In this document: piece by piece, positions 7,345 to 16,422 of the stretch | Position numbering within the stretch: the stretch's first letter is position 1 | Layout: the number at the start of each line of letters is the position of its first letter | Assembly (NCBI RefSeq): GCF_014596565.1 | Contig: NZ_NOIN01000003.1 | Span: forward strand, 372,001 to 436,000 | Source of the DNA: Pseudomonas sp. PSB18 | Lineage (GTDB): Bacteria; Pseudomonadota; Gammaproteobacteria; Pseudomonadales; Pseudomonadaceae | Length of the DNA stretch: 64,000 bases | Reading direction: 5' to 3' | Notes under the pieces: generated by a model | Databases searched by the model: none | What the model saw: the letters and a program-made list of their open reading frames with translations, nothing else | Told to the model about the DNA's origin: nothing | Program-made: the position numbers and the translations under genes

Positions 7345-9753
7345 CTATTGCTCCCGAGCCATCGGCCGATGCACCCTGTTCGAGTCCGTCAGCGCCTTGA
7401 CCCATGCCAACAATTCACGGCTGTCGGCGGGCTTGAGCAGAACCGCATCGAAGGTCAGGTCCTGGGGATAGTCCTCCGGCCTGCGGGGCGGAATCGCCGA
7501 ATAAAGCAACACCGGGCAATCGTGCCCATGCTCACGCACCTGTCGCAGCAGCGCCCAGCCGTCCATGCCGGGCATCATCTGGTCGCTGATCAGCAGGTCG
7601 ACCGGCTGCTGCGCGAGGCAGGCCAGGGCATCCTCACCGCTCATCGCATGGCTCACGTCAAATCCGTAGCCCGCCAACAGGTCATACAGCCATTCGCCAT
7701 TCTGCTCGACATCGTCCACCAGCAGGACATGCAGGCCCTGGCCATCGAACGGCTCGGCATGGTTATCGACGATGCCGCTTTCCAGCTGGTGTTCCTCGGC
7801 GCAATTCAATTGCAGGCGAAAACTGAAGCGGCTGCCGCCTTGCTCACCGGCCTGGAGTTCCAGCCGGCTGCCCATGCGCTCCAGCAATTGCGTGACGATG
7901 GACAAGCCCAGCCCGCTGCCTTCGTAGCGTTGCGCATTGCGGCCACGATGGAACGGTTGCAGCAGTTGCTCGAACTCTTGCGGATCGATACCGATGCCAC
8001 TGTCGATCACGCTGAAAAGCAGCGCCACGGTGTCAGCGGTCGCCCCTGGCGAAGCGCTCACTTCGAAACGGACCTGGCCGTTACGGGTGAACTTCGCCGC
8101 GTTGGCCAGGAGGTTCATGAGGACCTGCCGCAGCCGTTTGAAATCGGCCTCCACCAGCGCCGGCAGGTCCTGCGCCAGAACGGCTTCGAAAGTGTTCCCC
8201 TGCCGCGCGGCGAGGAAGCCCGCCTCCTCTGCGATCTCCTTCAAGAAGCCGTACAAATAGCCGGGCGCGAGGGTCAGTTGCATCTGTTCCAATTCCCCTC
8301 GGGAGAACTCGAGCATCTCGTCGATCAGTTCCAGTTGCTGGCGGGCATTGCGCTCGATACTGGCCGGGTACTCCCGGTTCGGGTTCGGCCCCGCGTGCAA
8401 CAGGCGCGAATAATCGATGATGCGCACCAGTGGCGAGCGCAAGTCATGACTGATACGGGCCATCAATGCGCTGCGTGCCGCCAGTGACTCGCGCAACTGC
8501 GCCGTGCGCAGCGCCACGGTGCTTTCCAGGCGCTCGTGCTCGGCCTGACGCTGTTGTTCGAGGGAGGACAGGGCGTGTTTTTCCCGATATCGGCTGCGGC
8601 TGACTTCCATGATCAACGTGCACACCAGCAACGCTACACCGGGCAGGGTCGACGACAGGCTGTGCTTGCTTTGCGGCGACTGCCAGGGCAACTGTTCCTG
8701 TGGGACGAAATAGCGCATCAGCACCTGCGAAACCAGCAACCCCGGTACCAGCCACGCCATCCAGTTGTAAGTGAGCCGCCTGCGCCAGGCCATGATTAAT
8801 GTGGCCAGGAGCGCGCCGTAAAAACTCAGGAGCGACACCTGGACTATCTGCGCGCCTTGGACCGGATCGACCTTCAACCACCAGACCCGACCAAGCGCAC
8901 AGCCCAGCAGCGGCACCCAATAGCTCCAGCCAATGATCCGGGGCAGCCGGGCCACCTGTAACAACACACGCATGTAGGCGAGGAACAGGACGAACGAGAT
9001 CACGCTGACGCACGCCAGCAGCTCGCGGGTCCAGCCGAGCGCCGCGGACCAGTAGATAAGGTAGCCGTTCACGATGCAGGTCAGCAGGATATAGCTCAGT
9101 ACCGCGCCCGCATTCACGCTCAGCAATCGGGATCGCAGGATCCAGCCGACGATCAGCCCGAATGGGACGACCAGCAGGACAATGCCCAGGGTCAGCCCGT
9201 CGCTCAGGTAAGTCTGTTGCTGGCTGCGCAACAGCGCCGGTTCGGACCACAGCTGCGGCGCCAGCAACATCTGGAAATTGCCGGTTACCCGGACGAACAG
9301 CGTGGTGCTTTGCCCTGTCTCCAGAGTGATCGGGAACGCTGGTTGACGCGCCGCCGGTTGGGGCCATTCGGCCAGGGGATGGGCGCTGCCGGCCTTGGTC
9401 TCGCGCCAGTGTCCGCCGACAGATTGATAGACGCGGATGTCTTCCAGCCGCGGCGCCCCGATCACCAGCAGGCGCGAACACGCCCTGGCGCTTGCATTGG
9501 AGAGTTGCAGTTTCAACCAGAATGCCGAGCGGCTGTAGCCTTGCGTCGGCCACTGCGGGGTCGCGACGCTGAATCGCGCGTCGGGCAGTTGCGCGACGTC
9601 CTCCAGGCTCAACCTCGCCTGGGGGTCCTCGAAAATCTGCATCGCAGGCATCACGTCCAGCTGTTCTGCCTGACAGACGTCCACGGGCGCCGCATGCAAC
9701 AGGCCGGCGGACAACAACGTCATCGTCAGCAACAGAATCTGTAGAAATCCCAT
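7345..9753 (-). CDS. 7TMR-DISM hybrid sensor histidine kinase
   Basis: An 802-residue inner-membrane sensor. The signal peptide (about 1-21) is followed by a periplasmic 7TMR-DISM extracellular domain (about 30-165) and seven membrane segments (about 185-385). A coiled coil leads to the HisKA domain with phospho-acceptor His436 in RISHDLRSP, then the HATPase domain (GSGLGLSIVTQLL) and a C-terminal receiver with Asp724 in LLISDQMMPGMDG. Its start overlaps the regulator stop as TGATG, indicating translational coupling. DISM domains are thought to sense small ligands such as carbohydrates; the downstream receptor may import the same molecule. Confidence 0.92.
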   Translation of the reverse strand: MGFLQILLLTMTLLSAGLLHAAPVDVCQAEQLDVMPAMQIFEDPQARLSLEDVAQLPDARFSVATPQWPTQGYSRSAFWLKLQLSNASARACSRLLVIGAPRLEDIRVYQSVGGHWRETKAGSAHPLAEWPQPAARQPAFPITLETGQSTTLFVRVTGNFQMLLAPQLWSEPALLRSQQQTYLSDGLTLGIVLLVVPFGLIVGWILRSRLLSVNAGAVLSYILLTCIVNGYLIYWSAALGWTRELLACVSVISFVLFLAYMRVLLQVARLPRIIGWSYWVPLLGCALGRVWWLKVDPVQGAQIVQVSLLSFYGALLATLIMAWRRRLTYNWMAWLVPGLLVSQVLMRYFVPQEQLPWQSPQSKHSLSSTLPGVALLVCTLIMEVSRSRYREKHALSSLEQQRQAEHERLESTVALRTAQLRESLAARSALMARISHDLRSPLVRIIDYSRLLHAGPNPNREYPASIERNARQQLELIDEMLEFSRGELEQMQLTLAPGYLYGFLKEIAEEAGFLAARQGNTFEAVLAQDLPALVEADFKRLRQVLMNLLANAAKFTRNGQVRFEVSASPGATADTVALLFSVIDSGIGIDPQEFEQLLQPFHRGRNAQRYEGSGLGLSIVTQLLERMGSRLELQAGEQGGSRFSFRLQLNCAEEHQLESGIVDNHAEPFDGQGLHVLLVDDVEQNGEWLYDLLAGYGFDVSHAMSGEDALACLAQQPVDLLISDQMMPGMDGWALLRQVREHGHDCPVLLYSAIPPRRPEDYPQDLTFDAVLLKPADSRELLAWVKALTDSNRVHRPMAREQ

Positions 9754-10592
9754 CAGGCGCGCCCGGCCGACTCGGTATCGGCGATGCCCAGGGTTTGCTG
9801 GCGAAACTGGCTGGGGGTCATGCCGATGCGTTGGCGGAAGGCCGTGGTGAAGTTGCAGGCATTGCGAAAGCCGATCAATTCGGCGACGTCTTGCACGCTC
9901 ATGGCACTTTCGCTCAGCAAGGCCTGGCCGCGACGCAGCCGCGCGTCGCGAATGTAAGCGAACACGGTCAGGCCCAGATGCTCGCGGAATATCCGGGAAA
10001 GGCGTTTTTCATGGGTGCCGACTTTTTGCGCCAGTTGCACCAGGGAGGGCACGTCATCAAGGTGCTGTTCAATCCAGCGCATCGCGGCGCGCAACACGAT
10101 CTCGTCGCCCTCGGGTTCCGGGTCCGCCGGGCTGGCTTGCTGGGGCGGCGGCGCGCGCCAGGTCAATTGCAGGTGGATCTTGATGCGTGCCAGCACTTCT
10201 TCGGGGGCGCAGGATTTGGGGATGTAATCGACCGCGCCCACGGTCAACCCTTCCAGGCGTTCCAAGGTGCTGTTGGCCGAAGACAAGAAGAGGATGGGCG
10301 TCTGCCGGGTCGACGGTGCCTCGCGCAGCAGCCGGCACAGGCTGAAACCGTCCATGTGCGGCATGTGCACATCCAGCACGATTAGATCGGGACGCAATGC
10401 CAGGGCTCGCTGATAGCCTTGGTGAGCATCGCTGGCCAGGGAAATGCGCCAAGGCTGCGCCTTCAGCAGGATAAGCGTTGCACGGAGGTCTTCCGGAACA
10501 TCGTCGATCAGCAGAATATGCGGCAGCGCGTCGCAAGGCACCGTCGCGCCCCCAGACACAGCCGTCCTCCTTTCGTCTCGTCCGTCGTCCAT
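9753..10592 (-). CDS. Response regulator with AraC-type DNA-binding domain
   Basis: A 279-residue response regulator. The receiver domain spans about residues 24-145 with phospho-acceptor Asp74 in LIVLDVHMPHMDG and the conserved lysine in DYIPKS. The AraC/XylS HTH lies at about 170-268 (LRRGQALLSESAMSVQDVAE, then GFRNACNFTTAFRQRIGMTP). Receivers fused to AraC domains are less common than OmpR or NarL types. It is first in the unit with the hybrid kinase and TonB receptor and probably activates that operon in response to an external ligand. Confidence 0.9.
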   Translation of the reverse strand: MDDGRDERRTAVSGGATVPCDALPHILLIDDVPEDLRATLILLKAQPWRISLASDAHQGYQRALALRPDLIVLDVHMPHMDGFSLCRLLREAPSTRQTPILFLSSANSTLERLEGLTVGAVDYIPKSCAPEEVLARIKIHLQLTWRAPPPQQASPADPEPEGDEIVLRAAMRWIEQHLDDVPSLVQLAQKVGTHEKRLSRIFREHLGLTVFAYIRDARLRRGQALLSESAMSVQDVAELIGFRNACNFTTAFRQRIGMTPSQFRQQTLGIADTESAGRA

Positions 10593-10950
10593 TCGCTACG
10601 TTCTCTTATCGTGCTTTTGCCAACGTCATTGCCGAAAGGCAAAGGTATCGCAAAGACAATCGAGGGATTCGGTAAAAATCGTTATACCGATAGCGGCAGG
10701 TGCGGCGAAGACTTGAAGAGGGTGGGTCGTTCGTGGCTTTCTTCCCGTTAGATGCCGGTGCTGAAGCGGTCTTGCGGCGAGGCTAAGGATCAAACGACGC
10801 AAAACCTGTGGGAGCAAAGCTTGCTCGCGATTGCGGTAAGTCAGTCAGCAATGTTGACTGGTCTGTGGTTATCGCGAGCAAGCTTTGCTCCCACAGGGTT
10901 GTGGCTTAACTGATTGGCATTAGGCTGAGGGGGACTGCGGTGCAGCCCAG
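10593..10950. other. Intergenic region upstream of the regulator-kinase-receptor unit
   Basis: No gene seen. It should hold the leftward promoter of the response-regulator operon near 10600-10680 and contains a REP inverted pair at 10805-10897. Confidence 0.6.
10805..10897. repeat. REP inverted pair (AAGCTTGCTCGCGAT type)
   Basis: CCTGTGGGAGCAAAGCTTGC in one orientation and its inverted copy ending GCTTTGCTCCCACAGG, around a roughly 40-base spacer. Same variant as at 3645-3726. Confidence 0.85.
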
Positions 10951-11988
10951 TTATGCAGTGTTTACAGCATTGTGCTTTGCAAACCCACCATGCTTCCGAT
11001 ACCACGCCACCGTATCCGCAACGGTCACTTCCAGATCCCGGAAGCGCAGCCCCAGCGCCTGCTCGCTCTTGCGAGGGTCGAAACAGCTGCGATGCTCCTC
11101 GCGTATCACCAGCCGCAACGTCGCCAAGCTCAACAGGATCGGCTTGCCGGTCAGCCGCGCATAAATCTCCTGCGCCGTCGCGAGGGCGTATAGCAAGGGC
11201 AGCGGCAGTTGCCGCGAAGGGGTTTTCACGCCCGCGATACGGCCCAGCACAGGCACCAACTGCCCCATGGTCATGTGCCGGCCCGCCGCGAGGTAGCGCT
11301 CGCCTCGCTGTCCCAGCTTGGCGGCGGCAATCAGTGCCCAGGCCACGTCGCGGGCATCGACCACGGCAAAGCTGCCGGGGATCAGCCCGGGCAATTTGCC
11401 GTTCACGACGTCCTTGACCAGTTGGCCCGAGGACGTCGGGCCCATGTCACCGGGGCCCCACATCCAGCCGGGCAGGACCATGCAGGCATGCATGTCGGGA
11501 TGGGCGTCCAGGAAGGACAACACGATACGGTCGGCGAGGATCTTGCTGCGGTAGTAGTCGTCCGCATCGGCCTCGGCCCGCAGGCAGGTTTCATCGATGG
11601 ACGCGCCGGGCTCGCCATCGAGCACGGCGATGGAGGAGGTGTGGATAAATCGGCGAATGCCCGCGCGGTACGCCTGATGAAGCAGCTCTCGAGTGCCGGT
11701 GACATTGATCGCTTCGAGCGCCGCCCAGTGGCTGCCGCCCTTGTAGTTATCGCGAAAGAACGCCGCCGTGTGGAACACCGTATCGCAGCCTTTCAGAGAG
11801 GCGGCGAAGGTGTCGACATTGGCCATGTCGCCGACAATCAGGTCCACATCGGGCAGGTCACTGAATTGCTGTTCGCCTTTGCTTCTGGAGCGGACCAGGG
11901 CTTTGACGGCGTAGCCACGCGCAACCAGCTCACGTACCAGGTTGTTGCCCAGCAAGCCGGTTGCGCCGGTTACAAACACGTTACGCAT
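10951..11988 (-). CDS. NAD(P)-dependent SDR (dihydroflavonol reductase-like epimerase family)
   Basis: A 345-residue extended short-chain dehydrogenase/reductase. The N-terminal Rossmann motif is TGATGLLG (Gly8, Gly11, Gly14), and the active-site YxxxK is in DDYYRSKILAD. The overall layout resembles dihydroflavonol-4-reductase-like NAD-dependent epimerases. It begins three bases after the SnoaL-like gene, so the two form an operon facing a LysR gene. The substrate is unknown. Confidence 0.87.
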   Translation of the reverse strand: MRNVFVTGATGLLGNNLVRELVARGYAVKALVRSRSKGEQQFSDLPDVDLIVGDMANVDTFAASLKGCDTVFHTAAFFRDNYKGGSHWAALEAINVTGTRELLHQAYRAGIRRFIHTSSIAVLDGEPGASIDETCLRAEADADDYYRSKILADRIVLSFLDAHPDMHACMVLPGWMWGPGDMGPTSSGQLVKDVVNGKLPGLIPGSFAVVDARDVAWALIAAAKLGQRGERYLAAGRHMTMGQLVPVLGRIAGVKTPSRQLPLPLLYALATAQEIYARLTGKPILLSLATLRLVIREEHRSCFDPRKSEQALGLRFRDLEVTVADTVAWYRKHGGFAKHNAVNTA

Positions 11989-11991
11989 GGT

Positions 11992-12411
11992 TCAACCCTC
12001 TGCCTGTTCGGCGGACGGCAGCAGCACCGCGCTGTCGAAGAACACTTCTTCATGGGTGGCCAGCCCATCCTTGAAGATGAAGTGCGCCGCAAAGTGCACG
12101 GTGATGTGCCGGCCATGGGGCGGTATCACCCGCTCCGGCAGCACCAGGGGGGCGGTGAAGGTGCCGGACAGTACGGCGACCAACGCCAGTCGATCCTCAG
12201 TGACCACGAAGGGGCTGAAGGTCACTTCGGCATCGGGCAGCGCTTCGAACAGCGCGGTTTCCCGTTTGCGCATGGCCTCGCGACCAATCTGAATGCCCGA
12301 GCCATCGAGGTAGATGAAGTCTTCGCTCACCAATGCAAGCATCGCCTCCACATCACGGCAATTGAAGGCTCTTGAGGCGCGTTCCGCGTAGTCGTTGGGG
12401 CCGGTGGTCAT
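11992..12411 (-). CDS. SnoaL-like/NTF2-fold protein
   Basis: A 139-residue single-domain protein of the SnoaL/NTF2 fold (DYAERASRAFNCRDVEAMLA, LVSEDFIYLDGSG, ending HEEVFFDSAVLLPS). Such proteins are polyketide cyclases, isomerases or ligand-binding partners. The ATG at 12409-12411 is used; a longer frame would overlap the control region. It is first in a two-gene unit with the SDR and faces a LysR regulator. Confidence 0.75.
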   Translation of the reverse strand: MTTGPNDYAERASRAFNCRDVEAMLALVSEDFIYLDGSGIQIGREAMRKRETALFEALPDAEVTFSPFVVTEDRLALVAVLSGTFTAPLVLPERVIPPHGRHITVHFAAHFIFKDGLATHEEVFFDSAVLLPSAEQAEG

Positions 12412-12495
12412 GCAGTCCACTCCATGGGTTTCGAAGGGCCGTAGATATACCGTTGGCGCCACTTTTGAAAAACAGCGACTGCTGCATAATGGCTT

Positions 12496-12507
12496 TGCAT
12501 ATATGCA
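12496..12507. promoter_or_regulatory. Palindrome between SnoaL/SDR operon and LysR gene
   Basis: TGCATATATGCA is a perfect 12-bp palindrome 20 bases before the LysR start, with a related CTGCATAAT just upstream. The place fits a LysR-type autoregulatory site, but nothing beyond symmetry and position supports it. Confidence 0.35.
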
Positions 12508-12527
12508 GATCAGGGAAGACAGGACGC

Positions 12528-13397
12528 ATGGCATTGCAAGCGAATTGGGACGATCTTCGACTGCTGCTGGCCGTCTCGCGGCGGAGCAGTTTTCTTCAGG
12601 CGGGGCAATTGTTGGGAATCGCGGCGTCTACCGTGTCCCGTCGACTGACACAATTGGAAAGCGCCTTGGGCGAGCCCCTTGTCGAACGGGGCGTCGAAGG
12701 CTGTTGGCTGACCTCGCGGGGCCAGTCGCTGGTGGAAGTCGCCCTGGCCGCGGAAACCGGTCTGCGCCGGCAAACCGTTGCGAACCCGCCCGGGCGCCAG
12801 GCCGAACTCAGTGGCAGCGTGCTGGTCAGTGCCGGGGAAGGTTTCTCCTCCTCGGTGCTGGAGGCCGCGAGCCGCTTCACCGCCCTGCACCCTAATTGTT
12901 CGGTGGAATTGCTGGTCACCGCCGAGTTCCACAAGGTCGTCCGCGGCGTGGCAGACATTGCGGTGCGCACCGCCCATCTGGGTGAGCCGTCACTGATCTA
13001 TAAACACATAGACCGGGTCGCTTATGGCGTCTTCGCCGATGTGGACTATTTGAAGCGTTCTCCACTGCTCACCCCAGCCACGGCGGCCCATATCGCCTTG
13101 CTTCCCCCGTTGGACATGTTGCCGCAACTGCGCGCAGCAAAGGCCGGCGGCCTGGAGCGCGCGCCGATCAGCGTGAACTCGTTCACCGCACAGCTCGAGG
13201 CGGTGCGGCGAGGCATGGGGGTGGCGGTACTGCCTCGGGTATTGGCGCAGGATCTGATCGAGGTGTTTCCAGAGCTGCCTATTCCAGACCTGGAAGTCTA
13301 TCTGGTGAGCCGGCCCCAGGCGCTGAAGCAGGCGCATATCAAGTGTTTTTTCGGGATGTTGGAGCAGGTGTTGCTGGACGGTGTGTCCGGGGACTGA
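12528..13397 (+). CDS. LysR-family transcriptional regulator
   Basis: A 289-residue LysR protein with an N-terminal winged HTH (SFLQAGQLLGIAASTVSRRL, followed by TQLESALGEPL) and a C-terminal periplasmic-binding-protein-like effector domain. The ATG at 12528 places the HTH at residues 5-60, as usual. It is divergent from the SnoaL/SDR pair and is the likely regulator of it. Confidence 0.9.
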   Translation: MALQANWDDLRLLLAVSRRSSFLQAGQLLGIAASTVSRRLTQLESALGEPLVERGVEGCWLTSRGQSLVEVALAAETGLRRQTVANPPGRQAELSGSVLVSAGEGFSSSVLEAASRFTALHPNCSVELLVTAEFHKVVRGVADIAVRTAHLGEPSLIYKHIDRVAYGVFADVDYLKRSPLLTPATAAHIALLPPLDMLPQLRAAKAGGLERAPISVNSFTAQLEAVRRGMGVAVLPRVLAQDLIEVFPELPIPDLEVYLVSRPQALKQAHIKCFFGMLEQVLLDGVSGD

Positions 13398-13448
13398 GGA
13401 CCTGGAAAGCCATCCCGCGCCTGCGCTCGGCACGCAGTCAACTTTCAA

Positions 13449-14087
13449 TCAGTGAAAATCAGCTGCACTCATGAAATCACCAAACCCATCGTCATCGTCG
13501 ACGACCGCAAACTCCAGGAGGTAGCTCGCGCTGACATGCCCATTGGGCACAACGTAGCTCGCCAGCAACCCATGCAGGTCGTTGCACAGGTCGGTTCTCG
13601 ACTGATAGGCGCCGATACCGTAATTGGGATCGAAGAGCCTCCCCGTCTGGCCCGCGTCGAAAGACACCCCAATCGCATGACCACCGGCGCCTTCCGGGCC
13701 CCCGGAGAAGTAGAACGAGACGACGAAGTGGCGAGCGCCAGCTCTCTGGAGGATATCGAGGACGATGTGGCTGGCAACGCCGTCGGCGTAGGCGGTTTCG
13801 CTGACTGTATTGCTTCCGATGATGTCCTCGGCGGTAGTGCCAAGCGCCATCAGCACTTCGAATCCGTCCATAGCCTGGGTCAGCTTTCTCTGGGTTTCGA
13901 TAACCGCCCGATTCTCGGCCCGCAATGCATCAAAACAGTTATAAGGTGTGCCGAGCTTGATCCACAATGTACTGAAACCGAAGCACACACCCAGGCTGTC
14001 CACGCCAAACCAGGGAATTCCACCGCCAAGCAGATCACCCTGCCCTTCCCATCTTCTACTCTGGTGCGCTCGGGGAAAGGTGAACAT
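13449..14087 (-). CDS. YopT/AvrPphB-like (C58) cysteine protease domain protein
   Basis: A 212-residue protein with the three landmarks of the C58 papain-like family. Cys35 lies in SLGVCFGFSTLW, His137 in GGHAIGVSFD and Asp153 in LFDPNYG. The 16-residue His-to-Asp spacing and the FDPNYG sequence match the YopT/AvrPphB pattern. These enzymes are secreted effectors that cut host or target proteins. No classical signal peptide is visible. The ATG at 14087 has GGAG seven bases upstream. The next gene upstream encodes an unknown protein. The fold assignment is by motif only. Confidence 0.65.
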   Translation of the reverse strand: MFTFPRAHQSRRWEGQGDLLGGGIPWFGVDSLGVCFGFSTLWIKLGTPYNCFDALRAENRAVIETQRKLTQAMDGFEVLMALGTTAEDIIGSNTVSETAYADGVASHIVLDILQRAGARHFVVSFYFSGGPEGAGGHAIGVSFDAGQTGRLFDPNYGIGAYQSRTDLCNDLHGLLASYVVPNGHVSASYLLEFAVVDDDDGFGDFMSAADFH

Positions 14088-14173
14088 GGGATGTCTCCAG
14101 GCGGAGTGATGGCGGCTCCAGTCAAAAGTAGACGACAGACGACCTGTGCGCCATGTACGCGCCTTTGATGAGC

Positions 14174-14893
14174 CTAGATCCTGGCCAACTGCCGCTTCCA
14201 AGCTTCATGAATAAGCTCAGGCCTGGCGGTGAAACGCGACATGTGGCGTATGCCAACCACCGGCACACGAACGCCAGCAATGGTCGCGGTGAAGCCGAAC
14301 GTGGCGGTATGCGAGCCGGTACAGAGGTGGTTGATGACCTCGCCCTGACCAAATGCCCCATACAGAATGCTGGCAGCAGAAGGCGCCAGGAGGGAGTTGC
14401 TGTAGGCCACAATCAGCTCCGGACGACTCAGCTTCATGGTCGCCTCGGCGAAAAACCGCATGGATCGCTCGGCAAGCACCTGGTGGCTGCCCAGCGCCGA
14501 TGCCCTGGCCGCTCTGCCAATCGAGGCGGCGTCCTTGAAGCACAGCAGCAAGGCGTTGGTGTAGAGGGTTTCGGCCTTGGTGAAGCCCAGTTTTTCCGGC
14601 AGTGTGCTGAGCTGGTTCGCCAGGCGAGTGCTGCCCCATTTGCCCTTTACGCCAAGTTCCACATTACAGACCCCGGGCTGTTGGAAATCCCCTTCGATGG
14701 CGGAAAGGTTGGTGAAGTCCTTGTCGGCCTCAGAGCCGTTGAACCCCATCACGATCAGCCTTTTCTGCTCTGGCGGCGCGGCCAGTACGTTGAACGCGCA
14801 GTCATATGGGCGTGAGGCAAGAGGGCCCAGTCCGGTTTCGTTCAAGGTATTCAGGATCAGGTTCAGGGTTGCGTGGGGCATGTGGAAATCCAT
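14174..14893 (-). CDS. Unknown protein, possibly uracil-DNA-glycosylase-like fold
   Basis: A 239-residue protein not recognised with certainty. Its layout recalls UDG-superfamily enzymes: an early LIVMGFNGSEAD (motif-1 position), a helix-strand SRPELIVAYSNSLLAPSAAS in the middle, and VPVVGIRHMSRF where the family has its HPS loop. The catalytic residues are not the canonical ones, so activity is doubtful. It lies between the C58 protease-like gene and mug, a true UDG-family gene, all on the minus strand. Confidence 0.5.
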   Translation of the reverse strand: MDFHMPHATLNLILNTLNETGLGPLASRPYDCAFNVLAAPPEQKRLIVMGFNGSEADKDFTNLSAIEGDFQQPGVCNVELGVKGKWGSTRLANQLSTLPEKLGFTKAETLYTNALLLCFKDAASIGRAARASALGSHQVLAERSMRFFAEATMKLSRPELIVAYSNSLLAPSAASILYGAFGQGEVINHLCTGSHTATFGFTATIAGVRVPVVGIRHMSRFTARPELIHEAWKRQLARI

Positions 14894-15007
14894 CAATTGC
14901 CACCGCGTCGTGGCTCGGGTTGGGACTGTTGATCGCCAGCTTACAGCTGTCTCTGCTTCAATGTATCCAACCGAATCGATATCGCGGTGCGGATGAGTAA
15001 ACCGGCA

Positions 15008-15541
15008 TCATCCCCAGCAGGCGGATGCTTCGCAGTTCACCGCCAAACGCAGTCGACCATACGCCTCCACCAGTTGCTCCAACGTGAACGCACGGTTCCT
15101 TCCACTCGGATTTGGCAACACCCAGACCCGCGCATGCCCGAAGGGACTCGGCTGAGGCCCCCATGTCACGTGCTTCTGCCCGGTCAACGCGGCATACGCC
15201 GCCTTCCCGAGAAAAGCGACACAGCGTGGCGCATACCGGAGGATTTTCTGTTCGAACTCCACGGCGGCGGCGGTGAATTCATGCGCCGACAGCTGGTCGG
15301 CACGGGCGGTCGGCCGTTGAACCACAGCCGTCAGCCCATAGCCATATTCCAGAATCGACCGATCCCGTTGCGGCGAAAGTTCTTCATGGGTGAAGCCGGC
15401 CAGGTGCAAGGTTCGCCAGAAGCGGTTCCCGCGCCCGGCAAAATGATGCCCTTGGGCGGCGGCGGTCAGCCCTGGATTGATCCCGCAGAACACGACCGCA
15501 AGGCCCGGGCTCAGGATGTCTTCAAGTCCGTTGCCGCTCAT
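15008..15541 (-). CDS. mug: G/U mismatch-specific DNA glycosylase Mug
   Basis: A 177-residue monofunctional glycosylase that removes uracil or ethenocytosine from mismatched DNA. The catalytic GINPG motif is at residues 20-24 and the lesion-recognition NPSGRN motif is in the C-terminal third, both as in E. coli Mug. The start overlaps the upstream TetR stop as ATGA, so translation is coupled and the two are co-transcribed. Confidence 0.9.
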   Translation of the reverse strand: MSGNGLEDILSPGLAVVFCGINPGLTAAAQGHHFAGRGNRFWRTLHLAGFTHEELSPQRDRSILEYGYGLTAVVQRPTARADQLSAHEFTAAAVEFEQKILRYAPRCVAFLGKAAYAALTGQKHVTWGPQPSPFGHARVWVLPNPSGRNRAFTLEQLVEAYGRLRLAVNCEASACWG

Positions 15542-16164
15542 GAACCGCAAATCACCTTGACCGCAGGGCGCACCAGCTCGGTCAGTTCATCCCGGGATTT
15601 GCCCGCCCTTGCCCGTATCGAAACGCTGTGCAGCAAGGAGGCAGCCAGCACGGCCAACGCGGCCGGATCGGCATCGGCTTTCAGATCGCCAACCTCGACC
15701 GCCCGGCGCAGGCGCGCCTCAAGATTGACGTCGAGCCGGCTCAGCCGGTCCGACAGCACGTCGCGAATCTGCTGATCCTCCACCGCCTCGGTGGTCGCGG
15801 TGCCAATCGCGAAACAGCCCCGGGGTTGGCCGTCACCGGAAAAATAGATCGCCAGTTGCCCCTCATAGAACCGCGTCAGCGCCTGCTCCAGCTTAAGGCT
15901 GTCGTCCATCAACGCTTGCTCCATGGCCGCCGATGCCGTCTCCCAATATTGCTCGAGGGCCTTGATGTAGAGGGCATGTTTGTCACCGAACGCCGCATAC
16001 AGGCTGGGGCGATTCATGCCGGCGGCGGTGGCGATGCTGTCCAGTGAGGCGCCGGAGTAGCCGGTGTTCCAGAACACGCCGAGGGCTTGGGCCAAGGCGG
16101 TCTGCGGGTCGTAGGCGCGTGGCCGGCCGCGGCCTTTCGCCTCCGCAATCTTTTTTTGTGCCAT
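15538..16164 (-). CDS. TetR/AcrR-family regulator
   Basis: A 208-residue TetR repressor. The HTH is at about residues 15-60 (YSGASLDSIATAAGMNRPSL, YAAFGDKHALY), with a helical ligand-binding domain after it. The basic GRGRPR leader is typical of one AcrR subgroup. It faces the EmrAB-type efflux operon starting at 16423 and probably represses it. The ATG at 16164 is chosen; it is followed by mug through a 4-base overlap. Confidence 0.88.
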   Translation of the reverse strand: MAQKKIAEAKGRGRPRAYDPQTALAQALGVFWNTGYSGASLDSIATAAGMNRPSLYAAFGDKHALYIKALEQYWETASAAMEQALMDDSLKLEQALTRFYEGQLAIYFSGDGQPRGCFAIGTATTEAVEDQQIRDVLSDRLSRLDVNLEARLRRAVEVGDLKADADPAALAVLAASLLHSVSIRARAGKSRDELTELVRPAVKVICGS

Positions 16165-16227
16165 GTCGTACAAAATCCTTGTAAGGGGATTGGATCGAGG
16201 GATATTCTTACACCATCGCACAAAATT

Positions 16228-16246
16228 AAGGAACCAGAAATTCCTT
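16228..16246. promoter_or_regulatory. Possible TetR operator
   Basis: AAGGAA-N7-TTCCTT is an inverted repeat in the 258-base gap between the divergent tetR and efflux genes. TetR operators are usually palindromes of this size. Only symmetry and position support it. Confidence 0.3.
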
Positions 16247-16422
16247 GATGGACAGGTTTGTTGTGGCAGAGCTCGAACTGGGTGTGGCGACGACGAAGCA
16301 AGCGGCAGTGGAGTGATCCTCCCGACTGCGCACTGGAATGGTTTTCACCGTAATACCCATGTCGGCGCCGCAGCGATTGTGCATCAGTCGGCCCGATACC
16401 CCGGCTAAAGGTGTATCCGATC

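Noticed and set aside
14174..14893. The unknown protein as a type III chaperone for the C58 protease
   Set aside because: It is too large and not acidic/helical in the way of T3SS chaperones, and no T3SS is nearby.
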